Shown here: positions 1 to 4,741 of the stretch, one piece after another
Layout: each line of letters starts with the position of its first letter
How positions within the stretch are numbered: the stretch's first letter is position 1
Assembly: GCA_016839865.1 (NCBI GenBank)
Contig: JAEOTN010000098.1
Location: 1 to 5,374 of the forward strand
DNA: 5,374 nt
Direction: 5' to 3'
Source of the DNA: Promethearchaeota archaeon
GTDB lineage: Archaea; Asgardarchaeota; Lokiarchaeia; Sigynarchaeales; MK-D1
Position numbers and translations under genes: made by a program
The notes under the pieces: model-generated
Databases searched by the model: none
The model's input: only the letters and a program-made list of their open reading frames with translations
What the model was told of the DNA's origin: nothing

Positions 1-178
1 ATTGCTCAGTAAAGGTATATAGTTTGTGTTTTAATAATTTCCCGATGAATTGTAAACCGCTTTTTACTCCCGGATATTTTTCCTCAATGCACCCTGAAAA
101 CACATACATATTTTGCTCTGGTAACCATTTTGTAAAATCATTATATAATGTTGTAAGATCCATTTCTGTCCGTTGCAT
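1..178 (-). CDS. hdrB: HdrB-like heterodisulfide reductase subunit B, N-terminal fragment (cut by window edge)
   Basis: Only the first 59 codons are visible; the frame is still open at base 1. The translation has a YVFSGC motif (Cys30) followed by EEKYPG. This resembles the N-terminus of HdrB/CCG-domain proteins, where a Y-x-F-x-G-C segment supplies the first cysteine of a cysteine-rich [4Fe-4S] site. In the known family HdrB binds an unusual iron-sulfur cluster and reduces disulfides such as CoM-S-S-CoB, or related acceptors in non-methanogens, in the cytoplasm. The gene directly follows the HdrC-like gene, with start and upstream stop 7 bases apart, so translation is probably coupled. The ATG at 178 is the in-frame start; its GGAGG (189-193) is rather far, about 12 bases upstream. 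Met6 is an alternative start. The diagnostic CCG motifs lie outside the window, so the assignment rests on the N-terminal motif plus the hdrC-hdrB order. Confidence 0.72.
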   Translation of the reverse strand, partial: MQRTEMDLTTLYNDFTKWLPEQNMYVFSGCIEEKYPGVKSGLQFIGKLLKHKLYTFTEQ

Positions 179-185
179 TGATACA

Positions 186-695
186 TTAGTCCTCCGAATT
201 CTCGATTTCTTCAAGACATCGTTTATAAACATTAACTCCTGAGGTTTCAGCGACTTTTTTTAGCTGTTCTGTCCGTTCTTCACTTACATGATTTGGTCCT
301 GCGATCTTGCCCGATTCAAAGAAACGATACAACCAATTATCTAGTTTTTTAAGTGCTACGGGAGCAATTCCCTTTTGAATGGCAATTTGACGAAGTCTGT
401 AGATGAGATCTGGCAAGTCCATATCTTTTTTCGGGCAGAGCATAGCACAATTATGACATAAGAAGCATTTCCAAAGTGTTTCATCGGTTAAGACACTTTC
501 ATCTTTATCGATAACTTTGGAAACAATGATACGCGGATTAAAATCTGATACACGTGCTGCAGTGCAACTTCCCACGCATTTTCCGCATGTAATACACTGA
601 TATAATGCTTTTCTTAAGGAAGCTGGCAAATTCTGTGTAAAGTCTTCATTATCTTCAGATTTGGAAGTAACATTACTGCAGCTGTTAGAATTCAC
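186..695 (-). CDS. hdrC: HdrC-like 4Fe-4S ferredoxin subunit of heterodisulfide reductase
   Basis: A 169-residue soluble protein with two [4Fe-4S] ligand sets: Cys34/37/40/44 (CITCGKC...C) and Cys77/80/83/87 followed by Pro (CFLCHNC...CP). Between them lies an NPRIIVSKV segment like that seen in HdrC. HdrC passes electrons between the flavoprotein HdrA, or a membrane donor, and the catalytic HdrB. The first motif ends in Cys-Thr rather than the commoner Cys-Pro. The first 28 residues are polar, acidic and Ser/Asn-rich, an extension without cluster ligands. After the second cluster comes an Arg/Lys-rich helical region and an acidic tail. The start is a GTG: the frame is closed by a TGA 30 bases upstream, there is no nearby ATG, and GAGG sits 3 bases before the GTG. 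It lies 89 bases after the dehydratase gene on the same strand and just before the HdrB-like gene. No HdrA is seen, so the physiological partner is unknown. Confidence 0.88.
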   Translation of the reverse strand: MNSNSCSNVTSKSEDNEDFTQNLPASLRKALYQCITCGKCVGSCTAARVSDFNPRIIVSKVIDKDESVLTDETLWKCFLCHNCAMLCPKKDMDLPDLIYRLRQIAIQKGIAPVALKKLDNWLYRFFESGKIAGPNHVSEERTEQLKKVAETSGVNVYKRCLEEIENSED

Positions 696-702
696 AGTCC
701 TC
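696..702 (-). promoter_or_regulatory. Shine-Dalgarno site deciding the GTG start of the HdrC-like gene
   Basis: On the minus strand GAGG is followed by ACT and then the GTG at 695. It is the only ribosome-binding-like motif near a possible start in this frame, and it supports a GTG start with a short, 3-base spacer. A similar GGAGGACT string lies at the end of this gene, before the HdrB-like start. Confidence 0.55.
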
Positions 703-726
703 AGAGGAAAAACACTGGAATTTCAC

Positions 727-733
727 TTAAAGA
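727..733 (-). promoter_or_regulatory. Possible TATA-like box ahead of the HdrC-like gene
   Basis: The minus strand reads TCTTTAA here, preceded by an A-rich stretch that could act as a BRE. It is centred about 35 bases before the GTG at 695, which would give a very short leader just containing the GAGG. The match is weak, and hdrCB could equally be transcribed from the dehydratase promoter, since no strong T-run closes the dehydratase gene. Confidence 0.25.
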
Positions 734-784
734 TTTTCTACCAATTCTGAATGAAAATATCGAAATAGAAAGTCGCTTGGTGCA

Positions 785-1750
785 TTACTTAGAAATACGA
801 TCATAATATTGTTGGAAAAAATCCTCTAAATCCACATTTCCTCCGCTAAGGATGCCCCCAATTTTCTTATTTTTTAGTTTTTCTCGGTGTTGAATAATGC
901 CAGCAACGGGAACAGCTCCAGAAGGTTCAACAATTATTTTCATTCGTTCCCACAAAAATTTCATTGCATCAATAATTTCTTTTTCAGAAACTAGAATGAT
1001 TTTCGTACCGTATTCTTTAATTACCCCATATGTGCGTTCACTTAATTGAGTACGTAGCCCATCTGCAATCGTATCAGGGTAAGGACTTGGGTATATTTTA
1101 TTGTCTCTGATGGAACGGAAAGCGTCATCGGCTTTTTCAGGTTCTACACCGACGATTACGATATCGGGATTTAATCCTTTTGAAGCAATTACTGTTCCAC
1201 TAGCAAGACCACCTCCTCCGACAGGAAAGAAAACGTAATCCAATGGCCCAACTTCCTTAATTAATTCATAAGCAGCAGTTCCCGCTCCTGCAATGATGTT
1301 ATAGTTATCGTATGCGTGCACAAGGGTATATCCATGTTTTTCCGCTAATTCTTCAGCAGTCCTAGCTCGTGATTCAGTATTATTATCACATCGTACTACT
1401 TCTGCACCATACGTATTCTTGGTTGCATTGACTTTTACTTGAGGAGCATTTTCAGGCATTACGATTACGGTTTTTATATTAAGCAATTTACCAGCTAATG
1501 CAACCGCTTGGGCATGATTTCCTGAAGAATGTGTTATGATCCCCCTTTTTCTCTCTTCTTCACTAAGGTTGAGAATTGCATTCAATGCTCCACGAGGTTT
1601 AAATGCGCCAACTCGTTGGAAGTTCTCGCATTTTAAGAAAACCTCACCACCAACCATTTCGTTCAATGTACGTGAGGTCATTACTGGTGTATTATTGACA
1701 TAATGCTTGATTCGTTCGTACGCTTGTTCCACGTCTGTTAAATCAACCAT
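785..1750 (-). CDS. PLP-dependent threonine/serine dehydratase or serine racemase (fold type II)
   Basis: A 321-residue cytoplasmic enzyme of the serine/threonine dehydratase family. The PLP-binding lysine is Lys51 in AFKPRGALN. The cofactor-ring loop is SSGNHAQ (75-81), with Ser76 equivalent to the second catalytic residue (Ser84) of human serine racemase. The phosphate-binding glycine loop is GGGGL (178-182), and SGGNVD (302-307) closes the site. Glu203, Ala207 and Asp209 in GVEPEKADDA match the Mg2+ site of serine racemase (Glu210, Ala214, Asp216), and TIADG follows as in that family. The length fits a catalytic domain only: the C-terminal ACT-like domain of biosynthetic IlvA is absent. 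It is thus a catabolic-type threonine/serine ammonia-lyase, serine racemase or threo-3-hydroxyaspartate dehydratase; sequence alone cannot choose. The ATG at 1750 has a good TATA-like box 25 bases upstream and no Shine-Dalgarno, suggesting a leaderless transcript. The gene is divergent from the methyltransferase. Confidence 0.93.
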   Translation of the reverse strand: MVDLTDVEQAYERIKHYVNNTPVMTSRTLNEMVGGEVFLKCENFQRVGAFKPRGALNAILNLSEEERKRGIITHSSGNHAQAVALAGKLLNIKTVIVMPENAPQVKVNATKNTYGAEVVRCDNNTESRARTAEELAEKHGYTLVHAYDNYNIIAGAGTAAYELIKEVGPLDYVFFPVGGGGLASGTVIASKGLNPDIVIVGVEPEKADDAFRSIRDNKIYPSPYPDTIADGLRTQLSERTYGVIKEYGTKIILVSEKEIIDAMKFLWERMKIIVEPSGAVPVAGIIQHREKLKNKKIGGILSGGNVDLEDFFQQYYDRISK

Positions 1751-1771
1751 AATTACATCTATTCCCCGTAC

Positions 1772-1779
1772 TATAAAAA
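1772..1779. promoter_or_regulatory. TATA-like box possibly shared by divergent dehydratase and methyltransferase genes
   Basis: The plus strand reads TATAAAAA, so the minus strand reads TTTTTATA, a close match to archaeal TATA boxes. Its centre is about 25 bases from the dehydratase ATG (1750), which predicts transcription starting at or near that ATG. It is about 42 bases from the methyltransferase ATG (1818), which would give a leader near 17 bases. It is the only convincing TATA-like element in the 67-base gap. Which direction is used, or both, depends on flanking BRE bases that cannot be judged here. Confidence 0.55.
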
Positions 1780-1817
1780 CCGAAGGTTAATACGCATGAT
1801 AAGTTTTCCTTTCTCAT

Positions 1818-2534
1818 ATGAGTCCCAGTAAAAGAAAAGTACCTGAACGAGTTATTGGGTTCACAGAGGGAATTGATGATAAGGAAATAGCAGATGTATT
1901 TTCAAGATTACAAGATATCCTACCTTTCAGAATAATTAGATCAATCCCCGTTCAAGCAGTCTTCAACCATGATTTACATGAAAATTCTCAAGTTCTAGAT
2001 TTTGGTTGTGGTTCAGGACATTTTCTTGCGGATATTTCTAAAAAATCAAGACGAAAATCCATAGAGCTTGCCCTTAATGGATTGGATATTACTCATACTA
2101 TGTTAAATAGATGTGAAATAACTTTTAAACGAAAAAAGATTGAAAATGTGAGGTTGATGTTGGGTGATGGAAAGAAAATACCAATTGAAAGTAGTTTCTT
2201 CGATGTAGTTAGTACTAGTCTCTCCCTCCATCACTGGGATGATCCTAAAGAGATACTCAAAGAAATTCATCGTGTCATCAAAATCGGTGGTCGATTTATA
2301 TTATTTGATTTCTATCGGAATGCACCATGGATATGGTTTAATTATCTTACTTTTATAACTAAGAGAATTGTTCCTAAAGTACTGAGAAATGCAAATGAAC
2401 CCAAGGGATCTCTGCTTGCATCATACACTGAAGAAGAGATTATTGATTTTTTAAACGATAGTCCTTGGAAACAAGATAATTACGATATTCGAAAATATGG
2501 ACCATTCATAAGTCTGATTCTGATCAAAAAATAA
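1818..2534 (+). CDS. Class I SAM-dependent methyltransferase (Methyltransf_11/25-like)
   Basis: A 238-residue Rossmann-fold methyltransferase. Motif I is VLDFGCGSGHFL (59-70), the SAM-binding glycine loop. Asp90 in NGLDIT is the acidic residue expected to hold the ribose hydroxyls. The LGDG segment (116-119) resembles motif III, which contacts adenine. FDVVSTSLSLHHW (128-140) is the motif IV region, and IHRVIKIGGRFILFDF (150-165) is the typical late strand. The approximately 55 residues before motif I are helical and partly basic. After the core comes a hydrophobic, Trp/aromatic-rich segment (168-187), which could contact a lipid or membrane; that is inference. The substrate cannot be named. 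The stop codon lies two bases before the GTG of the membrane-protein gene, so the two are probably co-transcribed and translationally coupled. The ATG at 1818 has no Shine-Dalgarno sequence, in line with a short-leader transcript from the box at 1772-1779. Confidence 0.88.
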   Translation: MSPSKRKVPERVIGFTEGIDDKEIADVFSRLQDILPFRIIRSIPVQAVFNHDLHENSQVLDFGCGSGHFLADISKKSRRKSIELALNGLDITHTMLNRCEITFKRKKIENVRLMLGDGKKIPIESSFFDVVSTSLSLHHWDDPKEILKEIHRVIKIGGRFILFDFYRNAPWIWFNYLTFITKRIVPKVLRNANEPKGSLLASYTEEEIIDFLNDSPWKQDNYDIRKYGPFISLILIKK

Positions 2535-2536
2535 TT

Positions 2537-3070
2537 GTGGTCAAGAGCCAATATAGATGTAAAATTGGAAAAATTCTCCAATTTTTATCAAATATTGAAT
2601 ATAAGTTGCGGAAAATAACATATCTATATATGGGCAAAATCAAGATTGGGGAACCATTCTTTGATTTCTTTTCCTGGGGACATCTTGCCAGTGGAGTGGT
2701 GATTTTTGCGCTCAGTCATCATCTCTGTTATATAAACAGTATTGGAAATCCTTTAACGGGATTGATTTCACTGCTGGTCACTATTTGTGCGATGTGGTTG
2801 TGGGAAATCATCGAAAATACCATGTTTGTAAAAATTGGCTGGAAATTCGAAGGTCGGATAGATTCAGTATTAAATTCTCTTGGAGATATCTTTTTCTCGA
2901 CACTAAGTGCGGGAATATGTTGGTTGATTGATGTGCTATTGAGAATTTATGCTCCAAGTGTCTATTATCCATGGTATTATCTTGTTATTTTTGGTCTATT
3001 CGTGATTTTTTTAACAATTTTTCATATTCATGGTGTGATTTATCTCAAGAAGAATCCCGTTCAAAAATGA
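2537..3070 (+). CDS. Four-helix integral membrane protein with DUF2585 (UPF0314)-like motifs
   Basis: A 177-residue protein with hydrophobic segments near residues 48-66, 74-92, 116-136 and 147-168. Three conserved-looking blocks stand out: GHLASG (48-53), WEIIENT (89-95) and RIDSVLNSLGD (107-117). The same blocks, in the same order (a histidine-glycine helix start, WE-x-x-ENT, then GDS-x-LNS-x-x-D), are remembered from bacterial DUF2585/UPF0314 proteins, whose function is unknown. Charged and polar residues (His49, Glu90, Glu93, Asn94, Asp109, Asn113, Asp117) sit in or beside membrane segments and could form a site. No signal peptide is seen. The GTG at 2537, two bases after the methyltransferase stop, gives a basic, helical 31-residue leader. 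Met32 at 2630 is a credible alternative that starts close to the conserved core. Its context suggests a joint role with the methyltransferase, perhaps on a membrane lipid or quinone-like substrate, but this is a guess. Confidence 0.75.
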   Translation: MVKSQYRCKIGKILQFLSNIEYKLRKITYLYMGKIKIGEPFFDFFSWGHLASGVVIFALSHHLCYINSIGNPLTGLISLLVTICAMWLWEIIENTMFVKIGWKFEGRIDSVLNSLGDIFFSTLSAGICWLIDVLLRIYAPSVYYPWYYLVIFGLFVIFLTIFHIHGVIYLKKNPVQK

Positions 3071-3079
3071 TTTAATCCG

Positions 3080-3110
3080 TTTTTTGGGATTCATATAACT
3101 GTATTTTTTT
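3080..3110 (+). terminator. Possible oligo-T termination region after the methyltransferase/DUF2585-like operon
   Basis: Two T-runs, six bases (3080-3085) and seven bases (3104-3110), follow the stop at 3068-3070 without an obvious stem-loop. Archaeal intrinsic termination needs only T-rich tracts in the non-template strand, so this is a plausible site. No transcript evidence is available. Confidence 0.4.
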
Positions 3111-3129
3111 CTAGGGTTCTCAAAATAGA

Positions 3130-3146
3130 TGAACATGTGTTCACAT
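3130..3146. repeat. Overlapping short inverted repeats, possible operator
   Basis: TGAACA-TG-TGTTCA (3130-3143) has perfect 6-base arms. The overlapping ATGTG-TT-CACAT (3135-3146) has perfect 5-base arms. They lie about 200 bases before the RuBisCO-like start and 60 bases after the upstream operon. Short palindromes like these arise by chance in AT-rich DNA, so a regulatory role is only possible. Confidence 0.3.
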
Positions 3147-3253
3147 ATTGGAATTGCCTAGACATTTTTCTTGACAAATAAGCATTGGCTTAATGTGTCT
3201 TCTTTTTGAATCTAAAATTCGTTTATTTTTATCTATCTGCATTTTTGACGTAC

Positions 3254-3272
3254 GAAATTGAACTTCAATTTC
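3254..3272. promoter_or_regulatory. Perfect 19-base palindrome, candidate operator of the RuBisCO-like gene
   Basis: GAAATTGAA (3254-3262), a single C, then TTCAATTTC (3264-3272): nine perfectly complementary bases on each side of one central base. It ends about 29 bases before the TATA-like box at 3301, where archaeal activators or repressors often bind. The symmetry with a one-base centre fits binding of a dimeric regulator. As RNA it would need a tight loop and is not followed by T, so it is not a terminator. The regulator is not in the window. Confidence 0.5.
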
Positions 3273-3300
3273 AAAAATGAATATAATCGCGAAAACAGAT

Positions 3301-3307
3301 CTATAAG
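3301..3307 (+). promoter_or_regulatory. TATA-like box for the RuBisCO-like gene
   Basis: CTATAAG lies about 34 bases before the ATG at 3338 and 43 before the ATG at 3347. Transcription starting about 26 bases downstream (near 3330) would leave a leader of about 8 bases for the first ATG, or 17-23 bases for the second and third. A weaker alternative, ATATAAT, lies at 3281-3287. Confidence 0.5.
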
Positions 3308-3337
3308 TGATTCCTAAAACTCGTTTTTTGTGAAGTT

Positions 3338-4693
3338 ATGGAGACTATGAAAATGAAGTTAAAAACCTCATCTAAAGAAGAATTATTATCACGCCCACAA
3401 GCGCTCGAAGACGGGATAGAGATAGAGAAATACATTATTGCGACATATACAGCCGCTCTAAAACCCAAAATGATGGCTACTACAATGGCACAGTTCGCTG
3501 CCATCGAGCAGAGCACTGGTACATGGGTTCGGGTCCCAGCAGAAACCGATGAAGTACGTAGACGGCATGTTGCTAAAGTATTAGGTGTCTATGAAGTGCC
3601 TAATTTCGAATATGAAGTCCCAAAAGAGGTGACTGAGCGATATTACGTATTCAGACTTGCATTCCCAGTTACTAATTTGATGAATAGTAAAGGTAAATTT
3701 AATTTCCCATTGATGTTTACTGCTATCTATGGTAATATTTCAATGGGTGGCAAGCTCAAGCTTGTAGACATCCAAATGCCTAAATCGGTTCTTAAACAGT
3801 TCAAGGGGCCTAAATACGGCATTGATGGGTTCAAAAAATTGCTAGGCATTAAAGGTAGACCAGTTTTAAATAATATGATAAAACCTTGCACCGGTCATAG
3901 TTGCGAAGTTGCTGGTGATTTGGCTTACGAGGCATTTGTAGGAGGTTGTGACGTTGTCAAAGATGACGAGTTAATTGCGGACGCAGAATTTAACACTTTG
4001 GAGGACAGACTAACCAGTGTCATGGAAGCGGCAGACAGAGCTGCCTCTGAGACCGGTGAGCGTAAAATTTACACCATTGGTATATGCGATCAATTTCCTG
4101 ATATATTAGAACACGCCAATAAAGTTCAAGATCTTGGAGGTAATGGACTATTGATTAATTATTTACCAGCTGGACTCTCAATGTTGCGTGCAATTGCTGA
4201 AGATAAATCTATCAAACTACCTATACTCGCACATATGGATTTTGCAGGAACTTGGTATCAAGATCAATGGTCTGGTGTTGCTAGTAACCTAACTCTAGGT
4301 AAAATTCCACGACTTTGTGGATCTGATAGCATTGTCTTACCAGCACCATATGGAAAAGCGATCGTTGTAGATGAACGATTCTTCATGAATATTAAAGAGT
4401 TAGTTTTCCCACTAAGAAACGTAAAACCTACATTACCTATGCCTTCAGGTGGAATTCAAGCAGGTATGATTGAGAAAGTTATAAGAGACTGTGGAATCGA
4501 CGTTATGATTGGTTCTGGTGGAGGAGTTCACGCCCATGTTGATGGTCCCGCCGCAGGAGCTCGTTCTTTACGACAAGCTATTGACGCAGCAATAGAAGGC
4601 ATTCCTGTCAAAGAATACGCCAAAGACCATGAAGAATTAGCGAAAGCTATAGGTACGTGGGGAACTGGACGAACTAAGTTCCAAAGTATCTAA
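3338..4693 (+). CDS. RuBisCO-like protein (form IV-type RLP, large-subunit family), function unassigned
   Basis: A 451-residue member of the RuBisCO large-chain family: an N-terminal domain (about 30-155), then the TIM-barrel domain. By-eye alignment to spinach numbering keeps E60 (Glu57), T65/W66 (Thr62/Trp63 in STGTW), N123 (Asn133), K175 (Lys182), the carbamylated K201 with metal ligands D203/E204 (Lys208, Asp210, Glu211 in KDDE), H294 (His299), K334 (Lys340 in PAPYGK), the SGG at 379-381 (370-372) and the GGG loop (394-396). It changes K177 to Cys184, R295 to Met300, H298 to Ala303, H325 to Ser331 and H327 to Val333. The enolisation/metal site and the C1-phosphate site are thus kept, while most of the C5-phosphate site is lost. 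That pattern matches form IV RLPs, which do not fix CO2; known ones act in methionine salvage (MtnW) or sugar-acid pathways. The subgroup cannot be told by eye. Starts at 3338, 3347 and 3353 compete; GGAG at 3340-3343 favours 3347 or 3353. The gene has its own promoter region and converges with a transporter gene. Confidence 0.9.
   Translation: METMKMKLKTSSKEELLSRPQALEDGIEIEKYIIATYTAALKPKMMATTMAQFAAIEQSTGTWVRVPAETDEVRRRHVAKVLGVYEVPNFEYEVPKEVTERYYVFRLAFPVTNLMNSKGKFNFPLMFTAIYGNISMGGKLKLVDIQMPKSVLKQFKGPKYGIDGFKKLLGIKGRPVLNNMIKPCTGHSCEVAGDLAYEAFVGGCDVVKDDELIADAEFNTLEDRLTSVMEAADRAASETGERKIYTIGICDQFPDILEHANKVQDLGGNGLLINYLPAGLSMLRAIAEDKSIKLPILAHMDFAGTWYQDQWSGVASNLTLGKIPRLCGSDSIVLPAPYGKAIVVDERFFMNIKELVFPLRNVKPTLPMPSGGIQAGMIEKVIRDCGIDVMIGSGGGVHAHVDGPAAGARSLRQAIDAAIEGIPVKEYAKDHEELAKAIGTWGTGRTKFQSI
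3340..3343 (+). promoter_or_regulatory. Shine-Dalgarno-like GGAG bearing on the RuBisCO-like start
   Basis: GGAG overlaps the first ATG (3338) and stands 3 bases before the ATG at 3347 and 9 before the ATG at 3353. It cannot serve the first ATG, so the true protein may begin at Met4 or Met6. The first ATG would have to be read from a nearly leaderless transcript. Confidence 0.4.
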
Positions 4694-4704
4694 AATTAAT
4701 TAAA

Positions 4705-4713
4705 TTTTTTTTT
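4705..4713 (+). terminator. T9 terminator of the RuBisCO-like gene
   Basis: Nine consecutive T bases begin 12 bases after the RuBisCO-like stop, with more AT-rich sequence before them and no stem-loop. This is the usual form of an archaeal intrinsic terminator. Confidence 0.65.
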
Positions 4714-4721
4714 CATTGAAT

Positions 4722-4730
4722 AAAAAAAAA
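4722..4730 (-). terminator. T9 terminator of the transporter gene (A9 on the plus strand)
   Basis: Nine A bases on the plus strand read as T9 on the minus strand, 12 bases after the transporter's stop at 4742-4744. Together with the T9 at 4705-4713 it forms a two-way termination zone between convergent genes. Confidence 0.65.
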
Positions 4731-4741
4731 TAAGCAAAATT

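Larger units (their letters stand above)
3071..3337 (+). other. Intergenic regulatory region upstream of the RuBisCO-like gene
   Basis: This 267-base AT-rich gap holds no credible gene on either strand. Its start has T-runs (3080-3085 and 3104-3110) that may end the methyltransferase operon transcript. The middle holds overlapping short inverted repeats (3130-3146). Its right third holds a perfect 9+1+9 palindrome (3254-3272) and a TATA-like box (3301-3307) ahead of the RuBisCO-like gene. No stable RNA or riboswitch fold was recognised by eye. Confidence 0.6.

Noticed and set aside
24..242. Plus-strand open frame of 72 codons
   Set aside because: It runs antisense to the HdrB-like start and the end of the HdrC-like gene, both of which carry recognisable family motifs; its translation looks like no family.
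696..784. Short open frames between the dehydratase and HdrC-like genes
   Set aside because: All frames are closed or lack a start within the 89 bases; no recognisable peptide, so treated as intergenic.
785..1750. Assignment as biosynthetic threonine deaminase IlvA
   Set aside because: The C-terminal regulatory domain is missing and the Mg2+-site pattern favours the serine racemase/hydroxyaspartate dehydratase side of the family.
3171..3176. TTGACA resembling a bacterial -35 box
   Set aside because: No matching -10 element at proper spacing, and the window looks archaeal; one six-base match is expected by chance.
3179..3192. Small stem TAAGC-ATTG-GCTTA
   Set aside because: Five-base arms with no following T-run and no partner elements; chance-level in this composition.
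3059..3279. TTCAAAAATGA occurring at the end of the DUF2585-like gene and again near 3270-3280
   Set aside because: An 11-base AT-rich direct repeat with one copy in coding sequence; no sign of duplication or an insertion boundary.
3301..3516. Minus-strand open frame of 71 codons
   Set aside because: It is antisense to the RuBisCO-like N-terminus and overlaps its promoter; hydrophobic composition is expected from antisense of this coding sequence.
3338..4693. Assignment as a true form III RuBisCO (rbcL)
   Set aside because: K177, R295, H298, H325 and H327 equivalents are all replaced, which is incompatible with normal RuBP binding and carboxylation.
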